The translations under genes were made by a program, and so were the position numbers. Shown here piece after piece: positions 39,301 through 47,670 of a DNA stretch of 64,000 nt; the stretch's first letter is position 1, and every line of letters starts with the position of its first letter. The notes under the pieces are model-generated. The model did no database searches. It saw only the letters and a list, made by a program, of their open reading frames with translations, and was not told the DNA's origin. The stretch comes from Luteibacter anthropi. Lineage in GTDB: Bacteria; Pseudomonadota; Gammaproteobacteria; Xanthomonadales; Rhodanobacteraceae. The stretch lies in assembly GCF_011759365.1 (NCBI RefSeq), contig NZ_JAARLZ010000001.1, positions 558,001 through 622,000 of the forward strand, read 5' to 3'.

Positions 39301-39581
39301 ACCGCCACGCCTGTCATCACGGTGGCGAGCTTGTCGGCCAGGGCAGTATTGCGCGGGCTCTTCCGGCCCGGTGCCCGGTCAATCGTCTCGTCCCAGTACG
39401 CATGCAAGGCGGTGAGATAGGTTTCACGGTCGGTATGGTCCGGTGTATCGCGAAGCGCCGGCAGCGCCTGTTGCTGCTCCGAGAGCCACAGGCCAGTCTC
39501 TTGGATCCGGCGATAGGCATCCACCGCTGCCTGCTCGGTACTTTGGGTGATAGAGGGAGGGGTAGAGGGCGTCGCGTCCAT
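36312..39581 (-). CDS. Large DUF6543-like (dermonecrotic-toxin-domain type) protein, copy E
   Basis: The 1089-residue product begins MDATPSTPPSITQS. A GWDRF motif (counterpart of GGWEVF in its paralogs) lies near residue 159. The core motif YYTPDAPDGVVFREF is near residue 554, followed by the conserved YDHVREGNYVDAL. A GVYAIDG module begins near 783, a single helical repeat (EYLAQIEREFPDL) near 871, and a variable C-terminal domain (LPEKVWFYGE) near 941. It contains no cysteine that I can find, no signal peptide and no clear membrane helix. ATG 39581 has AAGGAAA upstream. It lies 62 bp after copy D on the same strand. The name is by resemblance to Pseudomonas DUF6543 proteins; activity is unknown. 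Confidence 0.65.
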   Translation of the reverse strand: MDATPSTPPSITQSTEQAAVDAYRRIQETGLWLSEQQQALPALRDTPDHTDRETYLTALHAYWDETIDRAPGRKSPRNTALADKLATVMTGVAVLRHQDGSLDDAALDLIRAFTVTDTIPPPHIQVHDVRFGDAVHAGMLIAFDDRHPDLVVVFSADRGWDRFDNIDKAYDFIDRWARRTLAWRDDLPGLAKKDIDTLGDFPAVGSRPVTGSPLEAMVGRFIGMQREKLQQAWLEYALERSVQGRDLRLKERVADATRLHDLFDTSAILIVREALLLRHMTQDRLDRLPADDVAAFRDVDGVRSAWLKAADEYAATLRAVVAQRSALVSDPLPSLHQYAADMLGSILGTMGIDEDPRDIQLTLDRTSDPAARLDSLQALLEGPPALHTNLLDLAYANAEAPGLGRFTARDSHGQLLPALDDTTLRGIVRTLDLHTRYPDLVESARRHGEAGTAYRDTVIDLQLARMRLDAVDARVTGFLAQSDEGRHHGLSQRGWLWTQAVLDSPAALHRRQVHHMDVAARQVTYHGVPVRDIMEIGWKQIPPFHPVELMSSLVYYTPDAPDGVVFREFANAGEAQRLFFRHPAFAGYLLERLPLEFSEVPENGHVRRFKSNRRTDWVFGSGEPDGYTPMEFSFISRDIQTDILEANHDVAIDLVQRDARLLTTSTREADTRRMIDLLHRRPAEQLVGRVVMGAVTAPFHVAPAAWHAYDHVREGNYVDALADIAGAYASALGAASPPATLLAAAPRSVGTAFFRAAGGLGLTTHVVGAVPARRASVPVKAIQHPQGVYAIDGRTAMAIEGRLYTAHYDKAQGTVSADMSQPLDMRSVTAVHRFHHARWQAQRAGGPAAEPVASTEIAASVGGRRDVNLYQEYLAQIEREFPDLVERQMVNHQMSRELVGLPPLRRISTEQRIRVERAWATAEQTLRTSLAERPFIHGRFRRVPDEALPEKVWFYGEHPVYRSPFVRTASRRQDVGRNAWGAFIGESQGHGVVGIRVTTVPPQATDAAISAGSALRRFDRSSAFAVQVNVRDVLGQQATPRGSMQLLEVVGNAHQYILRPRTGGLFEMRRGQFTLVDRLPDPALPADLP

Positions 39582-39643
39582 GATGGCTTTCCTTGCGAGA
39601 GACGTGTAACGACGGGTTCGGGGCGATACACCAGATGTGTGCA

Positions 39644-42600
39644 TCAGGGTGTCGGCCACCGCTGAACGGTGAAATGACCCAGGAAGGTCACGGTGGCCTC
39701 GGGACCGGTGTTGTTCAGCGGACGCACCACGAGTGCCGTGCTCCCTGGTGGGGAGGGGCGCAACACCTCAAATGGCGTTGCCGAATGGGGCCAGCCGGCG
39801 CGCACCTGTGCCAGGTCGATGCGTACCCATGTACCGGCCACCGAACCAAGTCGCAGAGATGGCGCGTTTCCCCTTGCATGCGGCATCCAGGCCGACGGTG
39901 TGCCGGCGATGTTGCCCAGGGGTGTTTCCGGTGGAAGGGTCAGCAGCGGGACGCCTTCGACTTGGCCCTGCATCAGGCGGCTCTGCCGCAGGGGCAGGAT
40001 GCCTGTGCCGTTCCATAGTTCTGCCGTCAACGGTGACGAATAGTAGTAAGCGGTATCGGGCCACTCGTTCATGGGCACGCGCTGCATACCGGGTGGCACG
40101 TTCGCCGGTTCGGCAGGGGGTCTGGATGGGGTGGCGGTCGATGTTCCCTGCGCCGGCGAGCCGGCTGCCGGGCGCGATGGGCCGGGGCGCGGGACGGTGA
40201 GCGGCGGGGACTCGGGCTGTACCACCTGCGGAGCCACTGCGGTGCCGTCGGGGGGGCTACGGCGGCCTGTCCGGGCGTATCGGACGGCCCGATCCCACAG
40301 CGCGTACTCCACGGGCGAGATCCGTGGGACATGGCCCCGGGCATGCACGACACCGAGTTCCCGGAAGATGCGATTGGCCGAAACCGGTACGTTGCTCTGC
40401 AGCCAGTCGCGCAATCTCAATACCTGCTCGAACGTCATCGTTCGCAGATGGGGTACGAGCCGTGAGCGCATCCGCAGCCAATGACTCACGGTCGTCATGT
40501 TGTAGGGCGTGCTGCGACCGCCTCCCCGCAGGCCGGTGCGCCGCAGGCCCCATTGGCTGGCGGTGAGTCGCTCGATGGCAGGCCCCGGAAAACGGGCGTC
40601 CGGGGCGGCGGGGCGGCTGAGGCGCCAGCTCTGGATCGAATGATCGAAACGCACGTGGTATGTCTTGCCCCCTTGCTGGATGTACTGCTTTCCAGCAAGA
40701 GCGAATACGCCATTTTCAGGCACCGGGCCGGACGGCAGTACGACATCCGGGGCCTGGTAGCGGCTTTCGAACAAGGTGTCGGGCCGGGCCGGCTTACGGC
40801 CGGCTACGGCCGACCGGTCATGACGTAGGGGCATGCGCATGGTGGCTACAGACAGTGACGCTGGTGCAGTCATGTAGAGGGGGACCACGTTCAGTGCTGC
40901 CGTATAAGCGGCCGTTGCATCGACGAAGGCTTGGGCGTGGTCGCCGGCCTTGATGTTGTCGTAGGCACGCCAGAGCGAGGGCATGATGCGAAACGGACTC
41001 TCCAGCAAGGGCGTCAGCATCAGGGACTGCGGTGTGACGAGATCGCCCACTCCCCCCGCCACGCGGCTCAAGCTGTCGATGTCCGCGAGGAACAGCGAGC
41101 GGGCATGCGTATGCGCATTGCGCTTTGCCAGCGACAGAGCCGTGTCGTAAAGCGTGTCGAAGATATCGGCGCTTACTTCGGTTTCGGTGAATGGCTCGGC
41201 GAACCTCGTGCACTCCCCACAGCTACCGCCACCCAGCGACCAGTGAGCGATGCGCGAGGTATCGGATACCGAGAAATGCCGGCCGTGTTGATCGACAGTG
41301 GCGAAATCATCTGGCAGGCGGTCGAGCAGATACGACTCGAACTGTGGCTTCAGCAGGAATTCCCTGGCCAGTTGCGCGCGATCTTCGAACTCACGCAGGG
41401 CGATGCCGTCGGGCGCCGCTGGCGTATACAACACCACGCGGGATACGGCACCGGCCTGGCGTACGCCGATGAGAAAGATATCCGCCAGCGGCGCGCCTCG
41501 ATAGACCAGCTGGGCCACAACCAGTTCGTGCCCGCCAATTCTGGTGCGCCCCGTGGATGCGGGATGATCCGCGACGGCCTGTACCCATTGGAAAGCGCGT
41601 TCCTCGTGGTCGTCGATGAAACCACGTCGTGCGGACGGATCGTAGTAGCTCAGCCGGGCATCGGCAGCCTCCAGTCGGAGGCGGGCGCGGATGAGCTGGC
41701 CTGTAAGCGTGCGTAGAAGCCTGCCCTCAGGTGATGCGCCCATGATGGCATCAAGATGCAAGGCATACCGGTTGGGAAGATCGATACTGCGGACGATGTC
41801 GCGAATGGTGCTTGCGGAGATGTCGTGACGGGGTTGTCCGGAAGCATCGAGCACCGTAAGAAGCTCGGTCGGGAGCAGGCCTGTGTTGCGAAAGGCGAAC
41901 TGGACAAGACTCTGGGTCGTTTGTGCGGGACCCTCGCTCAGGGTGGAGATGATGGCATCGGGCGTGAACGGGGCCCGTGTCGAACGAATGCGGATATCGT
42001 CGGGGGCGATCTCATACCCACGTTGCTGCAGGCCTTGCGCCAGCCATTCCCGTGCGACGTCCGCCATGGACGAGGGCTCGTCGAGCTGGCTGGTCTGGTG
42101 GTTCCACGCCGTGCGCCGCAAGGTGGCGTGGTAATCGCGGGCGGCCGTGCGCCAGGCATCGCGAATGGATCGTGGCGCCATGGCAAGACGTTCCTCGCTC
42201 GCATGTGCAACCAGATCGGCTTCCCGGCGTTCGACCATGGCGTGCAGGTCCAGAAGTTCATGCAGGTTGAGTCGTTCGTAAAGCGCATCGACCCGGCTGG
42301 CATCGTCCAGGCCTTCCAGTTGCCAGGTCGAACGCAGTCGTTCGTCGAAGCGCTCGATCAACCGCCCGGTCACCGCTTCGAAGGGGCGGGATAACAGCGG
42401 GGCGAGTTCGACGAAATGGCCGTCCAGCAGGGGTTCTATGCTCGCATTGTCGATACCCGGAAGTTCACCGGTTGCGGCCAGCGCTTCGCGCATCCGGCTT
42501 TCGACCGTAGTCAGCAATGCGTTTTCCGCTGCAAAGACCTCCCAGCCACCGTGCGTGGTGAAGAGCAGGCGCACGCCGGGCTGGCGTTCGTCGGCCAGCA

Positions 42601-43021
42601 CGAGTGCCCCGGCATAAGTGGTTTCACCGATGCGCAGCGTGCTGGCATGCAGCGACGGCGGGATATCTCCCTGGGAGGCACGTATGAACTGGCGAATCAC
42701 GTCGGCGAACGGAGGCGCCAGCGTGTCATCGAGCTGGCGCAGGATGGCGTCATCGAGCGCGGTGCTGGCGATCTTTGCAGCGAATGCGGCTCTGCGCCCG
42801 GTGGATTGTCCCGGGCTTTGTTCGACGGAGGTGGCCCAGAACTGTTCGAGTTCGCCCAGGAAATCTTCCAGCCGGCGTGTGCCATCGGGCGGCGCGGGCA
42901 GGGCGTTCTGCTGTTCGAGCAACCACAGCTGGGTGCTTGCAAGGCGTTGCACGGCATCCAGCGCAGGCTGGTCGGCAGGGGACACCAGGGCGGGGGGTAC
43001 CTGCGGAGGGAGTGCGTCCAA
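39644..43021 (-). CDS. Large DUF6543-like protein, copy D
   Basis: The 1125-residue product starts MDALPPQVPPALVS. GGWEVF lies near residue 157, the core LYTPAAPDGIALREF near 531, and YDNIKAGDHAQAF after the core. NGVFALAGKQYI is near 767, one helical repeat (TMTFEQVLRLRDWL...ALWDRAVRYAR) near 855-915, a proline-rich linker follows, and then the C-terminal domain (NEWPDTAYYYSS) near 981. The start codon is TTG (43021) with AAGGAAAG seven bases upstream; the aligned starts of the paralogs support it. A CxxC pair (GSCGECTRF) is unique to this copy. ubiE lies 150 bp upstream. Function unknown; probable effector. Confidence 0.65.
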   Translation of the reverse strand: MDALPPQVPPALVSPADQPALDAVQRLASTQLWLLEQQNALPAPPDGTRRLEDFLGELEQFWATSVEQSPGQSTGRRAAFAAKIASTALDDAILRQLDDTLAPPFADVIRQFIRASQGDIPPSLHASTLRIGETTYAGALVLADERQPGVRLLFTTHGGWEVFAAENALLTTVESRMREALAATGELPGIDNASIEPLLDGHFVELAPLLSRPFEAVTGRLIERFDERLRSTWQLEGLDDASRVDALYERLNLHELLDLHAMVERREADLVAHASEERLAMAPRSIRDAWRTAARDYHATLRRTAWNHQTSQLDEPSSMADVAREWLAQGLQQRGYEIAPDDIRIRSTRAPFTPDAIISTLSEGPAQTTQSLVQFAFRNTGLLPTELLTVLDASGQPRHDISASTIRDIVRSIDLPNRYALHLDAIMGASPEGRLLRTLTGQLIRARLRLEAADARLSYYDPSARRGFIDDHEERAFQWVQAVADHPASTGRTRIGGHELVVAQLVYRGAPLADIFLIGVRQAGAVSRVVLYTPAAPDGIALREFEDRAQLAREFLLKPQFESYLLDRLPDDFATVDQHGRHFSVSDTSRIAHWSLGGGSCGECTRFAEPFTETEVSADIFDTLYDTALSLAKRNAHTHARSLFLADIDSLSRVAGGVGDLVTPQSLMLTPLLESPFRIMPSLWRAYDNIKAGDHAQAFVDATAAYTAALNVVPLYMTAPASLSVATMRMPLRHDRSAVAGRKPARPDTLFESRYQAPDVVLPSGPVPENGVFALAGKQYIQQGGKTYHVRFDHSIQSWRLSRPAAPDARFPGPAIERLTASQWGLRRTGLRGGGRSTPYNMTTVSHWLRMRSRLVPHLRTMTFEQVLRLRDWLQSNVPVSANRIFRELGVVHARGHVPRISPVEYALWDRAVRYARTGRRSPPDGTAVAPQVVQPESPPLTVPRPGPSRPAAGSPAQGTSTATPSRPPAEPANVPPGMQRVPMNEWPDTAYYYSSPLTAELWNGTGILPLRQSRLMQGQVEGVPLLTLPPETPLGNIAGTPSAWMPHARGNAPSLRLGSVAGTWVRIDLAQVRAGWPHSATPFEVLRPSPPGSTALVVRPLNNTGPEATVTFLGHFTVQRWPTP

Positions 43022-43171
43022 TGGGCTTTCCTTGGCGTTGGGAGGACGACCAAGGGTGGTGGGTAAGCCGGACCTTCACTATCCGCGCAGAGACACGCGG
43101 CATGGGGCCGCGTGCCGAAGCGAGGGGCGCTTTTTATCGCATCGAACGTCGGCGTCGGCCGACGCGCGCGC

Positions 43172-43933
43172 TCAGAGCTTGTAGCCCCGATGGATGGCGA
43201 CGATGCCATCGGTGAGGTTGCGCACTTCGACATGACCGAAGCCCGCATGGATCATCATCCCCTTCAGTGTTTCCTGGTCCGGATGCTTGCGGATGGACTC
43301 GGCAAGATAGCGGTAGCTATCCGCATCGTTGGCGAACAGGCGTCCCAGGCGAGGAAGAATCTGGAACGAATGCATGTCGTAGAGCTTCGAGAGAAGCGGG
43401 CTGCGCACTTTCGAGAACTCGAGCACCAGCAGCCGACCGCCCGGCTTGAGGATGCGCTGCATGTCGGCAAGCGCTTTGTCCTTGTCCGTGACGTTGCGCA
43501 GGCCGAAGGCGATGGTGATGGCATCGAAGCTGTTGTCGGGGAAAGGTAGCGCCTCGGCGTTCATCTGTGCCCAGCGCAGGCCGGCCACCAGGCCACGGTC
43601 GGTCAGCCGGTCGCGGCCGACACCGAGCATGGCGGCATTGATGTCGCCCACCACCACTTCGCCTTCGTCGCCTACCACGGGCTTGAGCAGTGCGGCGATA
43701 TCGCCCGTGCCGCCGGCGAGGTCGAGCACCCGGTCGCCCTTGCGTACACCGCTGACGGCCACGAAATGGCGCTTCCACAACCGGTGGACGCCGAACGACA
43801 TGAGGTCATTCATCAGGTCGTAGCTGCGCGCGACCGAAGTGAACACCTGGCCGACGAGCTTCTGCTTGTCGGCCAGGGGGACATCACGGAAGCCGAAATG
43901 GGTGGTCTTTTCTTGGGTTGCCATGCCGGCCAT
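43172..43933 (-). CDS. ubiE: UbiE, ubiquinone/menaquinone C-methyltransferase
   Basis: A class I SAM methyltransferase for the C-methylation step of ubiquinone synthesis. The 253-residue product has [27 protein letters not shown], the SAM motif [19 protein letters not shown] and [10 protein letters not shown], all diagnostic. ATG at 43933 or 43924 could be the start. It sits in the middle of the effector-like cluster, 41 bp after copy C and 150 bp before copy D, although ubiJ-ubiB are 30 kb away. In many gammaproteobacteria these three genes are adjacent, so the cluster probably invaded or split this region. Confidence 0.97.
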   Translation of the reverse strand: MAGMATQEKTTHFGFRDVPLADKQKLVGQVFTSVARSYDLMNDLMSFGVHRLWKRHFVAVSGVRKGDRVLDLAGGTGDIAALLKPVVGDEGEVVVGDINAAMLGVGRDRLTDRGLVAGLRWAQMNAEALPFPDNSFDAITIAFGLRNVTDKDKALADMQRILKPGGRLLVLEFSKVRSPLLSKLYDMHSFQILPRLGRLFANDADSYRYLAESIRKHPDQETLKGMMIHAGFGHVEVRNLTDGIVAIHRGYKL

Positions 43934-43974
43934 GGTACCGCGCCCACTCCGGTGAGGCGAGCGCGGCAGGGGAC

Positions 43975-46900
43975 TCAGTCGGGTCGCATGCCCATGCGGT
44001 AGCTGCCCGCCGGCAGGCGCAGTTCATGGAACCAGGAGCGGAGGCTGAATCGATGGCCGCCCTGGTCATGGGTGGCCCGGTAGAAATCATAGGCCGGTTC
44101 GCCATTCGCGACCTGGATGTCACGAAGGGCGCGTGTATCAACCTCGATCCACATGTCGTGCTCGAAGGCCTGGCGGCGGCTGGCCGGCACGGCCAGCACA
44201 TCGTCCAGAATGGATCTTCCAGTCTCCGGGGGCAGGTCGGTCACCCGGAAGCGGTTCTGCCGCCTGGCCGACTGACGTGGAATCCGGGGAGGTAGTCTGA
44301 GTTCGATGGTGCCGTTGGGGGCATAGAACGGCACCTCGTCCACGTACAGCCAGACCCGCTCGGGCCATGCGTCACGCGGCATGATCTGGCCCGGGACTAC
44401 AGTGGCTTCACTGGCGCCCGGTGCGCGGGGCGATACCCGGGGATGGTTGCGGGCTGCCTGCAATGCTTCGTTCCAGCGTGCCAGCTGGCCTGCATCGAGC
44501 GGCTCCGTCACGGGCAACTCCGCCATATCGTCCAGGGTGGCAGCCGCTCCTGCCGCGTCGTCCGCCGTGGTGGAGGAAACGACGGGCACCTGTCCGTCGT
44601 CCCCGCGATAAGGGGAGCGGGTGGGCGACCGGGGTGGGGAGGAGAGGCGACGGCCATCCCTCGCCAGTCCCAGTTCGTCCAGTACGCGTGCTCGTTCGGT
44701 GGCGACAGGGAAACGGGTTTCCAGTTCGTGCATGAACATGCGGCGTTGGTAGATGCTCAGCTCCGACAACTCGGAAGAGAGTCCGTCGCGGGTGATGCGT
44801 GCGGTCGTGGACCTCAGCGCCATATGAAACCGGGTCCCGTCCTGCCGGACCATGGCGTGACCTGTGGGATTATCCGCCAGCGCGGCCATCACCTGTGGGC
44901 GCAGATGCTCGGCATTCGGTGGGAACCAGCCCATGGGATCGACAGCCGGCCTTGCGGCCGGCGCTTCCGGCGGCTGGGCAGCAGGTGCTGCATCGTCATC
45001 CAGCCGCAGGACCCGGCGCATCCGCTCACGCAAGGCACGTCGCATGCCGCCCTCCAGGCCGATGTGGCGGGCGTACTCCCAGTGCTCCCCGACGCGTTCG
45101 ATGGCGGGGCCACTGAAGCTCGCATCAAGTGACCCGGAAGGCTTCTCCAGCCGCCAGTAGCCATAGGCTTCGTCGTACCGGACCGGGTACATGAGCCCGT
45201 CCTTTGCCACGTAGTTGCGGCCATCGATACGATGAATGCCGTGACGGTCGGCTCGCGTACGGGGTACGACCTGCCTTGCGACATAGCTGCTTTCGAATGT
45301 GGACGCTCTTGTCGCCGTGGATACCCCCGAGGGAATCAGTGTAGTCGAGCCTGCACCGGAGCGGACCAGCGGCGCCTTCGCCATGTTGCCCAGCATCGGT
45401 GGCGTGACGATGTTCAATGCACTGGTGTATCCCTCGGTAAAGGCAAGGACGGCGCTACGGGAATCTCCGGCCTTGACGTGGTCGTAGAAGCGCCAGGATG
45501 CCTGGACGGCCCGGATCGCACTGGCAGGTATCTCGACCAGTGCGCTGGCGATGAACTGCGCTCCCGGTGAAAAAGGCGCATCGGCAAGCGGATGGCCAAG
45601 AACCGACTCCAGGTCGGCATGCTGCCGGTTACGCGAGACGTATAGCGCATCCCGCTTGCGCAATCCGACATTGGCGTCATACATGGCATCGAGGAAATCA
45701 CCATGGATTTCCTTTTCCGCGAACGGTTCTGCGGTCAATGTATAAGCAGCCCCCTGATCGGCACCAAGAACCCAGTGCGAACGCGTGTCACCACGGAATT
45801 CACGACTCTGCCCCATGGGTGCCGGACGTGCGAACTCCGCAGGAAGACGATCGAGGAGGTACTCCCTGTAGGCCGGATGGTAGAAGAACTTCCGGGCCGC
45901 CTCCTGGCGGTCGGCGAATTCGCGAAAGACCATTCCGTCCGGTGCGCCGGGCGTGTAGAGGACGACCCGCGACACGCTGGCGACATGCCTGCTGCCGAAG
46001 ACGAGAAGGCCGTTGACCGGTATGTCCATGTAAGTCACCTGGTTCACGACGATGTCGTGCTGGTTGACCTTGTCTCGCCGGCCCGCCGCAGGAGAACGCA
46101 GCGCGGCATCGACCCAGCGGAAGCCCTGCTCGTCATGGTCGTCGGCAAAGGATCGCGGTTCGTCGGGAAGATGGTAGGACAGCCGTGCGTCCTCGGCTTC
46201 GAACCGCATGCGTGCGGCCTGAAGGTGCTTGGCGAGCGCACGTGCGGCATCACCACGCTTGCCCTGGTTGAACAATGTATCGAGATAAGCCTGGTAGCTT
46301 GCGCCGATGTCGGCTTCACGGATGAGTGTCTTGATCGCCGCATGCCCGAGCTTGGGCGACAGCGGGACGCTCCGGATGTCCAGCGCACGGTAGCTTTCGA
46401 GGTCATACTGGCCGATGCCGCGGATCGCCAGTTCCACGAGCGATACCGTGCGCGTTGCCGGGCCTGAGATGAGATGGCTGCCGATATCGGATGGGGAGCC
46501 TGGGTTCGGCAAGGAGGTGATTTCCACTTGGATATCGGCGGGATCTGCTTCTATGCCAAGCGATGTCAGGGGCCCCGTCAGCAGCCGGGAGGCGTGTTCT
46601 GCCATGGAATCCGGATCGGAGAGCCCTATGGCGTCGCGAAGCATCGCCGTATCGGCGAGCGCCCGGTTGTAGGACCTGAGCGAGCGTTTCCAGTCCTTCC
46701 TGACCTGGGTAGGCAGAGGGGCGAGACGCTCCTGGCGAACCTGTTCGACCAGACGGGCCTCGCGCAGGTCGAGGAGCGCTGCGATGTCGAACTGGGACGT
46801 CATGCGCTGGTGGTCACGGAGGTCGTCTAGGAATCGTGTGGCCGCTTCCGGCAGGGCGCGGTCAAGCGTGTAGTCGTCCCAGGCCTGCGTGATCTTCTCG

Positions 46901-47568
46901 GCCTGCACGTCGATGAATCGTGCTGCAAGGGCATCGAACGTGTCGCCGATGATGGGGCGCAGGTCTACCGTGTCATCGAGAGCGGCCTGCGCTGCGTCAT
47001 CGGCGGTTATCCCAGGCAGCGCACCCGCTTGCGGGAGCAACTGGTGGCGGAGGTAGTCCCTTGCGCTGTCGGCGCTGCGGAACGACTCCCACCCGCGTTC
47101 GGGAAGAAACACCAGCACCAGATCGGCATGCGTTGCGTTCTGGACGACGAGACCGCCGGCGTAAGCCGAGTGGCCAAGCATGATTTCGCTGGCGAGGATG
47201 CCGTCCGCCAGTCCGACATGGCGAAGCGAGGCCAGACGCCGCAAGAGTGGTGCGGCACGCATGTCGAGCGTGCCGTCGGCGATGCGAGTGCCTGCCTCGT
47301 CCTGCATGGCCTGTGCGAGATGGTTCGCGAATGCACGCTGGCGTACGAGTCCGGATGACGTGTCCGTGGCGTTCCAGAACGCATGGAGGGCGGCGAGGTG
47401 GGTGTCGATGCCGGTCAGCGTCCCGGGAGCGGGTGGTGCAGGCATATCCCGCTCGCATTGTTCGAGCCATCGTTCAAGGGTAATCAGGCGCGTCAGTGCG
47501 GCGCCCTGCCTTTCGGCCTGTGTCGTGCCTGCATGCAGTGGCGGGGAGGAAGGGGGTGTCATATCCAT
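43975..47568 (-). CDS. Large DUF6543-like protein, copy C
   Basis: The longest copy, 1197 residues, starting [14 protein letters not shown] at an ATG with AAGGAG upstream. RGWESF lies near residue 161, the core [15 protein letters not shown] near 537, [13 protein letters not shown] after it, and [16 protein letters not shown] near 775. A helical repeat begins near 930 but is split by a disordered serine/proline/arginine linker ([17 protein letters not shown]) before its [10 protein letters not shown] end. The C-terminal domain ([12 protein letters not shown]) starts near 1061. A single cysteine occurs near the N-terminus. It is followed 41 bp later by ubiE. Same family assignment and the same unknown activity as copies D and E. 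Confidence 0.65.
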   Translation of the reverse strand: MDMTPPSSPPLHAGTTQAERQGAALTRLITLERWLEQCERDMPAPPAPGTLTGIDTHLAALHAFWNATDTSSGLVRQRAFANHLAQAMQDEAGTRIADGTLDMRAAPLLRRLASLRHVGLADGILASEIMLGHSAYAGGLVVQNATHADLVLVFLPERGWESFRSADSARDYLRHQLLPQAGALPGITADDAAQAALDDTVDLRPIIGDTFDALAARFIDVQAEKITQAWDDYTLDRALPEAATRFLDDLRDHQRMTSQFDIAALLDLREARLVEQVRQERLAPLPTQVRKDWKRSLRSYNRALADTAMLRDAIGLSDPDSMAEHASRLLTGPLTSLGIEADPADIQVEITSLPNPGSPSDIGSHLISGPATRTVSLVELAIRGIGQYDLESYRALDIRSVPLSPKLGHAAIKTLIREADIGASYQAYLDTLFNQGKRGDAARALAKHLQAARMRFEAEDARLSYHLPDEPRSFADDHDEQGFRWVDAALRSPAAGRRDKVNQHDIVVNQVTYMDIPVNGLLVFGSRHVASVSRVVLYTPGAPDGMVFREFADRQEAARKFFYHPAYREYLLDRLPAEFARPAPMGQSREFRGDTRSHWVLGADQGAAYTLTAEPFAEKEIHGDFLDAMYDANVGLRKRDALYVSRNRQHADLESVLGHPLADAPFSPGAQFIASALVEIPASAIRAVQASWRFYDHVKAGDSRSAVLAFTEGYTSALNIVTPPMLGNMAKAPLVRSGAGSTTLIPSGVSTATRASTFESSYVARQVVPRTRADRHGIHRIDGRNYVAKDGLMYPVRYDEAYGYWRLEKPSGSLDASFSGPAIERVGEHWEYARHIGLEGGMRRALRERMRRVLRLDDDAAPAAQPPEAPAARPAVDPMGWFPPNAEHLRPQVMAALADNPTGHAMVRQDGTRFHMALRSTTARITRDGLSSELSELSIYQRRMFMHELETRFPVATERARVLDELGLARDGRRLSSPPRSPTRSPYRGDDGQVPVVSSTTADDAAGAAATLDDMAELPVTEPLDAGQLARWNEALQAARNHPRVSPRAPGASEATVVPGQIMPRDAWPERVWLYVDEVPFYAPNGTIELRLPPRIPRQSARRQNRFRVTDLPPETGRSILDDVLAVPASRRQAFEHDMWIEVDTRALRDIQVANGEPAYDFYRATHDQGGHRFSLRSWFHELRLPAGSYRMGMRPD

Positions 47569-47670
47569 GATGGCTCCTTGGTGTGATGCCGGGCACGGCA
47601 TGTGCCCGGTTGTTCCTTGCGTGCAATGCCCGGCCGAGGCACATTGCCAGGCTGGCAGGACATCTCGGGA

